Below, piece after piece: positions 8,672 through 17,377 of a DNA stretch of 64,000 nucleotides. The notes under the pieces were generated by a model. That model had not been told where the DNA came from and searched no databases. It saw nothing but the letters and a program-made list of their open reading frames with translations. The DNA lies in NCBI RefSeq assembly GCF_003240565.2, contig NZ_CP117255.1, positions 3,020,501 through 3,084,500 on the forward strand, written 5' to 3'. Source of the DNA: Rhizobium tumorigenes (GTDB taxonomy: Bacteria > Pseudomonadota > Alphaproteobacteria > Rhizobiales > Rhizobiaceae). The position numbers and the translations under genes were made by a program. Each line of letters begins with the position of its first letter. The first letter of the stretch is position 1.

Positions 8672-10543
8672 TCAGACTGGACGCGCTGGTTCCTTGCGCA
8701 ACGGAGCGCGCCGGGCCACATTCGGCCGTCGGGCTGCCGCTGCAACCGGCTTTGCCGGCGGCGCGGTTGGATCTTGAGGCACCAGCGCTTGCAGATGCAG
8801 CACGCGCGGTGACATGGCCTCAAGATAGGCCTCGGACCGGCCGATATAGATCACCGTCGTATCCTTCAGCTCCTTGAGCAGAGCGACTAGTCGCTTCTGA
8901 ATGTCCGGCTCCAGTCCCTCGAGCGTTTCATCGAGAATCAGCCAGCGCGGTTTGGCGAGCAGCGCATGCGCAAAGCCAACCGCCTTCTGCTCGTCGGTAT
9001 CCAGCATGCGGTCCCAGCGGGCATTCGTATCCAGCTTGCCCTTCAACCTGGCCAGTCCGGCCTTGTCGATCGCCATCTCCAGGTCGGAATCCGGGTACGC
9101 GTCGCGCTCTTGCGGAAATGTGACCGCGTCGCGCAGCGTCCCGCTCGGAACATAGGCGGCGTGCGGCATGAACAGCATGTCTTCCAGCGGCGGCAGGTCT
9201 ATTTCGCCCTTGCCGCAATGCCAATCGCCGGCCAGTGCCTGGAACAGCAGCTTGCGGTTCACGCCGTGATCGCCATTGATCATGATGTGCTCGCCGGCGG
9301 CAATCGTCACCGTGCCCTCGCGAATACGGAAGCCATTTTCATCGACGTCGTCGCTGGTCTTGGTGGAGACTTCAAGATCTTTCAGCACCAGCATATCAGG
9401 CGCGGCGCGGGCGACCTCGATCATGTTGGCCAGATGCTCCTCGCCATCCATCTCCACCACCGCCTCGCGGAAATCGGTGACACGCATCAAAGTCGCGCGC
9501 CACTCGGCGATCGGGCCGAAGTTGGCGACATACCAGCGCAAGGCGGTGTTGACCTGATTGAAGGCGCCGACGACCATCATCAACTGGCCGATGCTCAGGC
9601 CGCCGGAGAAATAGGCGGGCGCTGCCACCAGGATCGGGATGACCAGTACCATCCAGCCATAGCTGGCAGACACCCAGGTAAGATTGGTATTGGCGATCGC
9701 CAGCTTACGGATGACACCGAGCACGGAAGAAATGTCGCCGTTGATGCGCCGCCGTTCGTTTTCCTGGCCACCGGCAGTGGTGATCGATGGCATGTATTCG
9801 TTGGCATGCATCAGCGCGAAGCGCAGTTCGGCTTCTTTCGAGTAGCGGTCGGCATTCAGGCGCACAAGCTTGCCGCCGACGAACTGGCTGAGGAAAGAAG
9901 CCGAAGCCGCATAGATGATCGCCGCCCAGACCATGTAGCCGGGGATCGAAAAGCTGCTGCCGCGAAAGTGGAAGATGAAGCCACTCGACAGCTCCCAGAG
10001 CACGCCGATGAAGCTGATCAGCAGGATGGTCGACTGGACAAGGCCGATGGCAAGGCCGGTGGTGCTTTCTGCCAGGTTGCGGGCGTCCTCGTGCAGGCGC
10101 TGGTCCGGATTGACGCCGATCAGTCCGGAGGAGGCGAGCCGCAAAGCGCGCTTGCCTTTCAGCCACTGGTCGACCAGATCGCGCGCCAGGCCCTCGCGCA
10201 TGTAGAGCGCCGCCATCTGGTTGAGCCAGGCCTGGATGACATTGAGAACGAGCAGGCTGCCGGCGATCATCCCGAAGACGCCGAGTTGCTTCATGAACTC
10301 GTCGAGATCGCGGCGGGCTAGCGAATCGTAGAACGGCGCATTCCACTCGTTCAAAAGAACCTGCACATAGGCTGTCACGAGAATGATGACGAACAGCGAT
10401 ACCACGAGCGATATAAGCCTTACGCGCACGGGCGAATGCCAGAACGCCGAAAGCATCATCCTCAACCTGTACAGCAAACTCAAGTCGTATCCGACGCGCG
10501 CATCGCCCTGGACGCTGGGCTTCTCTGTGGTATCAACGGCCAT
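8672..10543 (-). CDS. SbmA/BacA-like ABC transporter, fused permease and degenerate ATP-binding domain
   Basis: This 623-residue protein has an N-terminal membrane domain of the YddA/SbmA/BacA type (VVSLFVIILVTAYVQVLLNEW, then EWNAPFYDSLARRDLDEF) and a C-terminal ABC domain. The ABC domain is unusual. The Walker A region reads NGDHGVNRK instead of GxxGxGK(S/T), the signature reads LDTDEQKA instead of LSxGEQQ, and the H-loop region reads IGRSEAY. Walker B (RWLILDE) is kept. ATP hydrolysis is therefore doubtful, although the frame is intact and the whole length is conserved. The ATG at 10543 (MAVDTTEK) is chosen over an upstream start because it has a nearby CAGGA. It could be a peptide or fatty-acid importer acting without hydrolysis, as SbmA and BacA do. 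Confidence 0.8.
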   Translation of the reverse strand: MAVDTTEKPSVQGDARVGYDLSLLYRLRMMLSAFWHSPVRVRLISLVVSLFVIILVTAYVQVLLNEWNAPFYDSLARRDLDEFMKQLGVFGMIAGSLLVLNVIQAWLNQMAALYMREGLARDLVDQWLKGKRALRLASSGLIGVNPDQRLHEDARNLAESTTGLAIGLVQSTILLISFIGVLWELSSGFIFHFRGSSFSIPGYMVWAAIIYAASASFLSQFVGGKLVRLNADRYSKEAELRFALMHANEYMPSITTAGGQENERRRINGDISSVLGVIRKLAIANTNLTWVSASYGWMVLVIPILVAAPAYFSGGLSIGQLMMVVGAFNQVNTALRWYVANFGPIAEWRATLMRVTDFREAVVEMDGEEHLANMIEVARAAPDMLVLKDLEVSTKTSDDVDENGFRIREGTVTIAAGEHIMINGDHGVNRKLLFQALAGDWHCGKGEIDLPPLEDMLFMPHAAYVPSGTLRDAVTFPQERDAYPDSDLEMAIDKAGLARLKGKLDTNARWDRMLDTDEQKAVGFAHALLAKPRWLILDETLEGLEPDIQKRLVALLKELKDTTVIYIGRSEAYLEAMSPRVLHLQALVPQDPTAPPAKPVAAAARRPNVARRAPLRKEPARPV

Positions 10544-10789
10544 TAAAAAATCCTGATCCTCATCCCTCAGATAGTCATGGCCACCGCACATGTCCATCCA
10601 TGCGAGCCCGAAGCGCGTCGCGCCAGCGATCCCTGGCCTGGAACCGCCCTCCTCGCCATCAACTTGCGCTTCAAACCTTATGAAAGCCTTATACGCTCGA
10701 ATGCACCTGCAGGTTCACCACGCCGCACCGCGCATTTCCCAGCCGGCGATTGAGGTTGATTCGAAACCTGTCCAGCGCTATTTAACATC

Positions 10790-10842
10790 CCGTGGTGATT
10801 TGGCCGGCCGGCTTGCAGCCACGTTAAACAAGTCGCTAAATC
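10790..10842 (+). promoter_or_regulatory. SAM-II riboswitch
   Basis: The sequence fits the SAM-II (metA) motif. Stem P1 is CGTGG (10791-10795) with CCACG (10819-10823), containing the conserved GATTTG and CTTGCAGCC blocks. A pseudoknot forms between GATTT (10797-10801) and AAATC (10838-10842), with GCTAAA conserved at the 3' side. It lies about 70 bases before the metA start, the classic alphaproteobacterial arrangement, and should repress metA when S-adenosylmethionine is plentiful. Confidence 0.9.
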
Positions 10843-10909
10843 AGGGCCGCATGCGGACCGGTAGCGATTCGTTTTTTTCGCCGCCGGTTTAGTTGATCGA
10901 GTAACGCGC

Positions 10910-11833
10910 ATGCCCATTAAGATCCCCGATACGCTGCCCGCCTTCGATACCCTGGTGAAAGAGGGTGTGCGGGTGATGACAGAGACGATGGCCGTCCGTC
11001 AGGATATCCGTCCGCTGCAGATCGGGCTGCTCAACCTCATGCCCAACAAGATCAAGACCGAGCTACAGATGGCCCGCCTCGTCGGCGCCTCGCCGCTTCA
11101 GGTCGAATTCTCCCTGATCCGCATCGGCGGTCACAAGGCGAAGAATACCTCCGAGGAACACCTGCTTTCGTTCTACGAGACGTGGGAGGAAATCAGGCAC
11201 CGCAAGTTCGACGGCTTCATCATCACGGGTGCGCCGATCGAGCTGCTCGACTTCGAGGAAGTCACCTACTGGGACGAGATGCGCCAGATCCTCGACTGGA
11301 CGACCACCAACGTCCATTCGACGCTGAACGTCTGCTGGGGCGCGATGGCGGCGGTCTACCATTTTCATGGTGTGCCGAAGCACCTGCTGAAGGAAAAAGC
11401 ATTTGGCGTCTACCGGCACCAGAATCTGAACCCGTCCTCGGTCTATCTCAACGGTTTTTCCGACGATTTTGGCGTGCCCGTGTCGCGCTGGACGGAAGTC
11501 CGCCGCAAGGATGTCGAAACCGTCCCTGGCTTGGAAATCCTGATGGAATCGCCGGAAATGGGCATTTGCCTGGTGCACGAGAAGACGGCAAGACGGCTCT
11601 ACATGTTCAACCACGTCGAATACGATTCAACGTCGCTGGCAGACGAATATTTCCGCGACGTCGATGCCGGCATTCCGATCAAGATGCCCCACGATTATTT
11701 CCCCCACAACGATCCGTCCCTGACGCCGCCCAACCGCTGGCGCAGCCATGCCCATCTGTTTGTCGGCAACTGGATCAACGAGATCTACCAGACCACGCCT
11801 TACGACATGGCCGACATCGGCTTGCAGAAATAA
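10910..11833 (+). CDS. metA: homoserine O-acetyltransferase (MetA family)
   Basis: This 307-residue MetA-family acyltransferase makes the first committed step of methionine synthesis. The catalytic cysteine is Cys142 (NVCWGA), and the His-x-Glu pair lies in FNHVEYD. Residue 111 is Glu (GAPIELLDF) where the succinyl-CoA-using E. coli enzyme has Gly; Glu111 is the known determinant of acetyl-CoA use, so I call it an acetyltransferase although many annotations would say succinyltransferase. The gene sits under a SAM-II riboswitch. The ATG at 10910 gives the usual family N-terminus ([11 protein letters not shown]). Confidence 0.94.
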   Translation: MPIKIPDTLPAFDTLVKEGVRVMTETMAVRQDIRPLQIGLLNLMPNKIKTELQMARLVGASPLQVEFSLIRIGGHKAKNTSEEHLLSFYETWEEIRHRKFDGFIITGAPIELLDFEEVTYWDEMRQILDWTTTNVHSTLNVCWGAMAAVYHFHGVPKHLLKEKAFGVYRHQNLNPSSVYLNGFSDDFGVPVSRWTEVRRKDVETVPGLEILMESPEMGICLVHEKTARRLYMFNHVEYDSTSLADEYFRDVDAGIPIKMPHDYFPHNDPSLTPPNRWRSHAHLFVGNWINEIYQTTPYDMADIGLQK

Positions 11834-11939
11834 CCACGTCGCCGGGACGGAGGCCTGATTCCACCGGCAGGCAGGTTGCGGATAACGGCGAATGGAGGCA
11901 GGGTCGGCGCCTCGGATGAGAGACAAATGGGATGAGGAC

Positions 11940-12965
11940 ATGACGGAAAGCACTTTGCAGCGCGAAGTTTTCGGCAAGACTGCAGCCGGCGACACGGTAC
12001 ACCGCGTCAAGATTACAGGCGGTGGGCTGACTGCCCATGTCATCAGCTGGGGAGCGGTGATCCAGGACCTTCGGCTTGAGAACCACGCGCCGCCCCTGAC
12101 GCTCGGCTTCGACGACTTCGAAAGCTACGAGAAGCACTCCGCCTATTTCGGAGCAACGCCCGGGCGCTGTGCGAACCGCATCGCCGACGGCAGGTTCACG
12201 CTCGATGGCAAGACCTATCAGCTGGGCCTGAACGAGAACGGCGTGACCCATCTGCACGGCGGCGTCGACAATATCGCCCTGCGCAACTGGACGATCGTCG
12301 AGCATGCCGCCGACCGCGTCGTACTGAAGATCGTCGACCCCGACGGTCGCAGCGGCTATCCCGGAAACTGCACGATCCAGGCGACCTACTGGGTGCACGG
12401 CAATGGCGAGCTATCGGTCACCTACGAGACCACGACCGACCAGCCGACCATCGCCAATGTCTGCCAGCACGCCTACTTCAACCTCGATGGCCGCGACGAT
12501 GCGCTCGACCACGACATCATGATTGCAGCCGACCACTATCTGCCGACCGATGCACGGCAGATCCCGACGGGCGAGATCGCCCCCGTCGCGGGCACGCCGT
12601 TCGACCTGCGCCAAATGGGCCCGATGAAGCGCTTCGTTGATGGCGACCAGGTGCTATACGACCACAATTTCTGTCTCTCGCAGGAGCGTACGGCCAAGCG
12701 CGCCGTCGTTCTCGCCCGCAGCATCAATTCCGGCGTATCGCTCGAAGTGCGGACAACGGAACCCGGTATCCAGCTCTACGCCGGCTTCAAGCTCGGCGTC
12801 CCCGTCCCCGGCATTGACGGCAAGATGATGGGGCCTTTCGCCGGTTTCTGCCTGGAAACGCAGATCTGGCCCGACGCCATCAACCAGCCGGGCTTTTCCT
12901 CCGCAGCCCTCCATCCCGGCGAAGTCCTGCGTCAGGAAACGGACTACATTTTCACGAAGAACTAA
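11940..12965 (+). CDS. galM: aldose 1-epimerase (mutarotase)
   Basis: This is a 341-residue galactose-mutarotase-fold enzyme that interconverts alpha and beta anomers of aldoses. Visible family blocks are FGATPGRCANRI, THLHGGV (histidine), NVCQHAYFNLDG (catalytic histidine) and FCLETQIWPDA (catalytic glutamate). The ATG at 11940 has GAGG 5 bases upstream; earlier in-frame starts lack this. It lies between metA and the amino-sugar operon and may serve general sugar metabolism. Confidence 0.9.
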   Translation: MTESTLQREVFGKTAAGDTVHRVKITGGGLTAHVISWGAVIQDLRLENHAPPLTLGFDDFESYEKHSAYFGATPGRCANRIADGRFTLDGKTYQLGLNENGVTHLHGGVDNIALRNWTIVEHAADRVVLKIVDPDGRSGYPGNCTIQATYWVHGNGELSVTYETTTDQPTIANVCQHAYFNLDGRDDALDHDIMIAADHYLPTDARQIPTGEIAPVAGTPFDLRQMGPMKRFVDGDQVLYDHNFCLSQERTAKRAVVLARSINSGVSLEVRTTEPGIQLYAGFKLGVPVPGIDGKMMGPFAGFCLETQIWPDAINQPGFSSAALHPGEVLRQETDYIFTKN

Positions 12966-13025
12966 GCACTTAGCCTCCGCCGGTCGTGGCTACGCGACCG
13001 GCTGTACAAAGACGCCTTGCAAAGT

Positions 13026-13065
13026 GGTTCTACATAGGTTCTAATCCGAACCCATGGATAGAACC
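13026..13065 (+). promoter_or_regulatory. candidate GntR operator made of GGTTC half-sites
   Basis: Four half-sites surround the start codon of the GntR gene: GGTTCTA at 13026-13032 and 13037-13043, then GAACC at 13048-13052 and TAGAACC at 13059-13065 on the opposite strand. The inner pair forms GGTTC-N6-GAACC. The array resembles TGGTCTAGACCA-type sites used by NagR/DasR-like UTRA regulators and covers the translation start at 13054, which suggests autoregulation. The assignment is inferred from symmetry and position. Confidence 0.5.
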
Positions 13066-13827
13066 AGTTTGATTTCCGAACTGAACGGACGCGGCTTGCG
13101 GGATGCAGCGGCGAGCGGGCCGCTTTATAGGCGGTTGGCGATGGCGCTGACCGGGCTCATTCAGGAAGGGCTGCTGAAACCGGGTACTGCATTGCCGGCC
13201 GAGCGCGATCTCGCCGAGGGACTGCAACTCGGCCGCGTCACAGTACGCACCGCCTATCGCGACCTGCTGACGGCCGGCACCCTGGAGTCGCGGCACGGCA
13301 GCGGTACTTTCGTCTCGCAGAAGGTTGAGCGAATGGAACAGTCGCTCTGGCGCCTCTCCTCCTTCTCCGCCGATATGCGCTCGCGCGGTCGCTCGCCGGC
13401 GGCAAAAATCCTGTCCCGGAGCGTCTCCATGCCAACGCCCGAGGAGACCTTCCTGCTCGGGCTCGGCGTCGACGAACCGGTGCTGCGGCTCGACCGGTTG
13501 CGGCTGGCCGACGGACTGCCGCTCGCCATCGAACGCGCCGTCGTCCCGACACAGTTCCTGGCAGAAGACGCAGTCGGCGAGAGCTCTCTTTACGATGTCC
13601 TGACAGCCAACGGATACCGCCCGGTTCACGCCCTGCAGCGGCTGACTGCAGTCACCCTCGATCCATCATCGGCCGCCACGCTCGACGTCAAGCCCGGCGC
13701 CCCGGCACTGCTGATCGAGCGCATCTCGCGCCTGGCCGACCAGCGCGTCGTCGAATACACCAGATCGCATTATCGCGGCGACGCCTATGATTTCGTCGCA
13801 GAATTGAAAATTGGAGATGACCTATGA
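13054..13827 (+). CDS. GntR-family regulator with UTRA domain, likely amino-sugar responsive
   Basis: This 257-residue protein has an N-terminal winged helix (LPAERDLAEGLQLGRVTVRT, then RHGSGTFVSQ) and a C-terminal UTRA ligand domain (LRLDRLRLADGLPLAIERAV). UTRA regulators of amino-sugar loci (NagR, NagQ, DasR) bind phosphorylated amino sugars. It is the first gene of a four-gene unit and its stop overlaps the next start (ATGA). The candidate operator at 13026-13065 includes its own start codon. The effector, probably GlcN-6-P or GlcNAc-6-P, is inferred from the operon. Confidence 0.85.
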   Translation: MDRTSLISELNGRGLRDAAASGPLYRRLAMALTGLIQEGLLKPGTALPAERDLAEGLQLGRVTVRTAYRDLLTAGTLESRHGSGTFVSQKVERMEQSLWRLSSFSADMRSRGRSPAAKILSRSVSMPTPEETFLLGLGVDEPVLRLDRLRLADGLPLAIERAVVPTQFLAEDAVGESSLYDVLTANGYRPVHALQRLTAVTLDPSSAATLDVKPGAPALLIERISRLADQRVVEYTRSHYRGDAYDFVAELKIGDDL

Positions 13828-14849
13828 CGCAATCCCTGATGCTGACCGAGGCCGGCCAGTCGCCTGATGCCGTGGCGACCTTGCTGGAGAAGGAAAAGTC
13901 GGTCTTCGCCGAAATTGCCCGGTTGTTTGCGGTAGCCAGGCCTTCCGTCGTCACCACGGCGGCGCGGGGCTCGTCGGATCATGCAGCGACCTTCTTCAAG
14001 TATCTGTTCGAGATCACTTGCGGCGTCCCCGTCGCCTCGATCGGCCCGTCGATCGCTTCCGTCTACAATGCGCCGCTGCATCTGAAGGGCGGCATTCATT
14101 TCACCGTGTCGCAGTCCGGCGGCAGCCCAGATATCATTTCCCTGCAGGCCGCCGCCAAGAAGGGTGGAGCAACGACGATCGCCGTCGTCAACGTCACCGA
14201 GAGCCCACTGGCGCGGCAAGCCGATATCGTCCTCGACCTGCATGCGGGCCCTGAAAAAAGCGTCGCTGCGACGAAATCCTTCATCACCGCGGTCGCTGCC
14301 CTGTCGGGCGTTACCGCTGCCGTCTCCGGCAACAGCGCACTGCAGGATGGCCTTTCGCGCCTGCCCCAGGCATTGGCAGTCACCGATGGCATCGATAGCG
14401 CGGCCGCCGAGGAGGTGCTGTTCGGAGCCAGCTCGCTCTACACCGGCGGTCGTGGCCCGGCATTCGCCATCGCGCTGGAATCCGCCCTGAAGGCCAAGGA
14501 GACGTCGGGCCTGCACGCCGAGGCATTCTCGCTCGCCGAATTGATGCACGGCCCGATGCGGCTGGTTCAGCCCGGCTTCCCGGTCGTTGCCTTCGCCCCG
14601 GACGACGCCGCATTTGCCAACAACGCCCAGGCTCTGGAGCGCCTGCAGAAGCTCGGCGCCACCGCCGTATCTTTCTCGACCACCCCGCTGCCGGGTATCA
14701 ACCTCAAAATGCCGTCGACCGGAAACGGCCTCATCGACCCGCTGGTCTCCCTGCTCTGCTACTATCGAATGATCGAGCGGGTAACGCGCCGCAAGGGTTT
14801 CGATCCCGACAAGCCGGCTAATCTTCTCAAGGTGACGGAGACGATGTGA
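13824..14849 (+). CDS. SIS-domain glucosamine-6-phosphate deaminase (NagB-II/AgaS-like)
   Basis: The 341-residue protein contains two SIS sugar-phosphate domains (SDHAATFFKYLFE with SQSGGSPDIISLQ, then TGGRGPAFAIALESALKAKET) and ends in a GlmS-like tail (FDPDKPANLLKVTETM). It lacks the glutaminase domain of GlmS. Such proteins act as glucosamine-6-phosphate deaminases replacing NagB. Overlap with the regulator upstream (4 bases) and with nagA downstream (1 base) indicates coupled translation. AgaS-type galactosamine-6-phosphate specificity is the alternative. Confidence 0.85.
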   Translation: MTQSLMLTEAGQSPDAVATLLEKEKSVFAEIARLFAVARPSVVTTAARGSSDHAATFFKYLFEITCGVPVASIGPSIASVYNAPLHLKGGIHFTVSQSGGSPDIISLQAAAKKGGATTIAVVNVTESPLARQADIVLDLHAGPEKSVAATKSFITAVAALSGVTAAVSGNSALQDGLSRLPQALAVTDGIDSAAAEEVLFGASSLYTGGRGPAFAIALESALKAKETSGLHAEAFSLAELMHGPMRLVQPGFPVVAFAPDDAAFANNAQALERLQKLGATAVSFSTTPLPGINLKMPSTGNGLIDPLVSLLCYYRMIERVTRRKGFDPDKPANLLKVTETM

Positions 14850-16033
14850 TGGACTATACGGTCTTTACTGGCGCCCGCATCTTCGACGGCGACCGCTTTC
14901 ACGACGACAGCGCGCTTGTTGTCGGCGGTGGCCGGGTGCAGGCTATAGCCGCCCGCAACAGCCTGCCGGAGGGCAGCGTGCGTGTGGAGCTAGACGGCGG
15001 CGTTCTGGCACCAGGCTTCATCGACGCACAGGTGAATGGCGGCGGCGGTCGGTTGCTGAATGAAGATCCGTCGCCGGCCTCCATGTATACCATTGCCAAA
15101 GGCCATCGCCGCTACGGCACGACATCCCTGCTGCCGACGTTGATCACCGACATCGGCGCTGCCACGACCCGGGCGATCGAAGCCGCCATCGAGGCTGTCA
15201 AAGCCGACCGGGGTGTCGTCGGCCTGCATCTGGAGGGCCCTCACCTGTCGCCGGCGCGCAAGGGCGCCCACCTGCCGGAGCTGATGCGGCCGGTAGAAGA
15301 CAGCGACGTTACGACTTTCATCCGTGCCCGCGAAGCAATCGGCATGCTGCTGGTAACCATCGCCGCCGAGCAGGTGACTCCCCGCCAGGTACAGGCGCTG
15401 AACGAGGGCGGCGTCGTCGTCAGCCTCGGTCATTCCGATTGCACGGCCGATGTTGCGGACGCGCTTTTCGACGCCGGCGCACGTGGCGTCACCCATCTCT
15501 ACAATGCCATGAGCCAGCTCGGCCATCGCAGCCCGGGTCTGGTCGGCGCGGCGCTCGATCATCCCCGTACGTGGTGCGGCATGATTGCCGATGGTCACCA
15601 TGTCGATCCCCGCGCGCTACGCGTCGCCCTGCGCGCCAAGCGCGGCGAGGGCAAGCTGTTCTTCGTCACCGATGCCATGTCTCTGGTGGGTTCCGATGCC
15701 GACAGCTTCGAGCTGAACGGCCGCACTGTCTACCGTGAGAAAGGCGGCTTCTGCTCGAAGGTGGTACTGGCCGATGGCACGCTGGCCGGCTCCGACGTCG
15801 ACATGGCCTCGACCGTGCGCTACGGCGTCGGCATGCTGGAACTGCCGCTGGCGGAAGCGCTGCGCATGGCAACATCCTACCCGGCCCGTTTTCTGCGCCT
15901 GAAGGACCGGGGGCACCTGTCGCCCGGTGCGCGCGCCGACATCGTGCACATCAATGACGACATCGAGGCGACCGCCACCTGGATCGGCGGTGCTGCGGCG
16001 TCTGTCGGGACAGGCCCGGAGACATCATCATGA
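14849..16033 (+). CDS. nagA: N-acetylglucosamine-6-phosphate deacetylase
   Basis: This 394-residue amidohydrolase removes acetate from GlcNAc-6-phosphate. The metal and catalytic blocks are [28 protein letters not shown] and FVTDAM (catalytic Asp). I chose the ATG at 14849, with GGAG 8 bases upstream and a TGATG overlap with the preceding stop; a GTG three bases earlier is possible. The next gene begins in an ATGA overlap at 16030. Together with the SIS deaminase it converts GlcNAc-6-P to fructose-6-P. Confidence 0.93.
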   Translation: MDYTVFTGARIFDGDRFHDDSALVVGGGRVQAIAARNSLPEGSVRVELDGGVLAPGFIDAQVNGGGGRLLNEDPSPASMYTIAKGHRRYGTTSLLPTLITDIGAATTRAIEAAIEAVKADRGVVGLHLEGPHLSPARKGAHLPELMRPVEDSDVTTFIRAREAIGMLLVTIAAEQVTPRQVQALNEGGVVVSLGHSDCTADVADALFDAGARGVTHLYNAMSQLGHRSPGLVGAALDHPRTWCGMIADGHHVDPRALRVALRAKRGEGKLFFVTDAMSLVGSDADSFELNGRTVYREKGGFCSKVVLADGTLAGSDVDMASTVRYGVGMLELPLAEALRMATSYPARFLRLKDRGHLSPGARADIVHINDDIEATATWIGGAAASVGTGPETSS

Positions 16034-16758
16034 CCGCGATCACGGATGCCTATTTTCTGGAGGTGATCGAAAGGCTCAATGGCCTGCGTCAGTCTTTGGC
16101 CGAGCCTATGGCAAGGGCTGCTGCCGTCATCTGCGAGGCGGCGCGCAGCGACCACCGTGTCTATCTGTTCGGGACCGGCCATTCTCATATGCTGGCCGAA
16201 GAGGTGCATTATCGAGCCGGCGGACTGGCCATCACTGTGCCGGTGCTGGTCGGCTCGGCGATGCTGCATGAAGGTGCCGTTATAAGCTCGGTCTACGAGC
16301 GAACCCCGGGGCTGGTTCGACCTGTCCTGGAACGCTACCGGATGGAGCGTGGTGACGTTCTGATCGTCGCCTCCAATTCCGGCGTCAACGCCGCGCCGAC
16401 GGAGGCTGCCGACTATGGCCGGGAAATCGGCGCCACCGTGATCGCCATCACCTCGCTTGCCTATTCCGCAGCCATAGCCAAAGGGCGCAGACGCCTCGCC
16501 GATATCGCCGATATCGTCTTCGACAACGGTCTGCCGCCGGGCGATGCGTTGGTCGATTTGCCCGGCACCGACCTGAAGGTGGGGCCGGCCTCGACTGCCA
16601 TCGGCGCAACCCTCTTGAATGCAATTTTTGCTGAAGTTGCTTCACAGCTTTCCGGAGACGGCAATCCGCCGGTCTATCGCAGCGCCAACATGCCGGGGGC
16701 GAAGGAAATCAACCAACGCCTCGTTGACGTCTACAGGCCGCGCAACCCGCATCTCTGA
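16030..16758 (+). CDS. SIS-domain phosphosugar-binding protein (COG4821-like)
   Basis: This 242-residue protein carries a single SIS fold: [31 protein letters not shown] and [16 protein letters not shown]. Members of this family are called sugar isomerase-domain proteins and their reaction is mostly unsettled. Its position as the last gene of the amino-sugar operon, overlapping nagA by 4 bases, argues for a phosphorylated amino-sugar substrate. A MurQ-like etherase or a regulatory binding protein are alternatives. No kinase or transporter gene accompanies the operon in this window. Confidence 0.75.
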   Translation: MTAITDAYFLEVIERLNGLRQSLAEPMARAAAVICEAARSDHRVYLFGTGHSHMLAEEVHYRAGGLAITVPVLVGSAMLHEGAVISSVYERTPGLVRPVLERYRMERGDVLIVASNSGVNAAPTEAADYGREIGATVIAITSLAYSAAIAKGRRRLADIADIVFDNGLPPGDALVDLPGTDLKVGPASTAIGATLLNAIFAEVASQLSGDGNPPVYRSANMPGAKEINQRLVDVYRPRNPHL

Positions 16759-16784
16759 CGAGACGCTCTACTACCCACACACTC

Positions 16785-17186
16785 TCAGGCAGCAAAGACT
16801 TCCATATCAGGAGGAACTGCAGCCAATTGCCCGGTGAGCCGTCCCAACGCGTATTTCAGCGTTTGGGCCACCATTCCGGGCTGCACGGGCTTGCGCAAGA
16901 CACCGAGGGTCCCATGGATTCCGCCGGCGACAGCCTCGGGGTTGGCTGTCATGAAGACGACGGCGATACCATATTGCTCGGCCAGCATGCGGCCGATCGC
17001 TGGACCCGTTGGCCCGTCGGAAAGATTGACGTCCACGAGCGCGATATCGGCATAGGGTGCAGCCGCCAGGGCCCGCGCCATAGTGCTGGCAATGGCTGCG
17101 ACTTGCAGTCCATTGCTTTCCACCATGTCTTCTAGATCGAGTGCAATCAGCAACTCGTCTTCGACAATCAGCACTTTCCTGTCCAT
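16785..17186 (-). CDS. single-domain response regulator (receiver only)
   Basis: This 133-residue protein has only a receiver domain. The acidic pocket is VLIVEDELL, the phosphorylated aspartate lies in ALVDVNLSDG, the switch threonine in VVFMTAN and the lysine in LRKPVQP. There is no output domain, so it may act by protein contact or as a phosphate shuttle. The ATG at 17186 (MDRKVLIVEDE) is preferred over an upstream in-frame start because the receiver fold starts there. No histidine kinase is adjacent. The gene is convergent with the amino-sugar operon. Confidence 0.85.
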   Translation of the reverse strand: MDRKVLIVEDELLIALDLEDMVESNGLQVAAIASTMARALAAAPYADIALVDVNLSDGPTGPAIGRMLAEQYGIAVVFMTANPEAVAGGIHGTLGVLRKPVQPGMVAQTLKYALGRLTGQLAAVPPDMEVFAA

Positions 17187-17377
17187 CGTCACATCCCTGA
17201 AGCCGGCCGGCACACCTTGGTGCGCCACTCGAAGCTTGCAAAAGCAAACACACTCTGCCTTTACGTCCTCACTTGAATGGTCGGATCAGACGAATGTTCC
17301 ACGCGGAGACAAGAAATTTTCACATGACGATTTTTTAACCATAACAATCAATGCGTTCGCTTTTTTTATCACTGGCC

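Noticed and set aside
8966..10321. 451-codon plus-strand open frame opposite the SbmA-like gene
   Set aside because: His/Asp/Gln-rich composition typical of antisense translation, with no motif or ribosome-binding site.
17291..17295. GTTCC (minus-strand GGAAC) upstream of the response regulator, a possible EcfG -35 box
   Set aside because: No CGTT follows at 16-17 bases on the minus strand, so it does not meet the promoter consensus.
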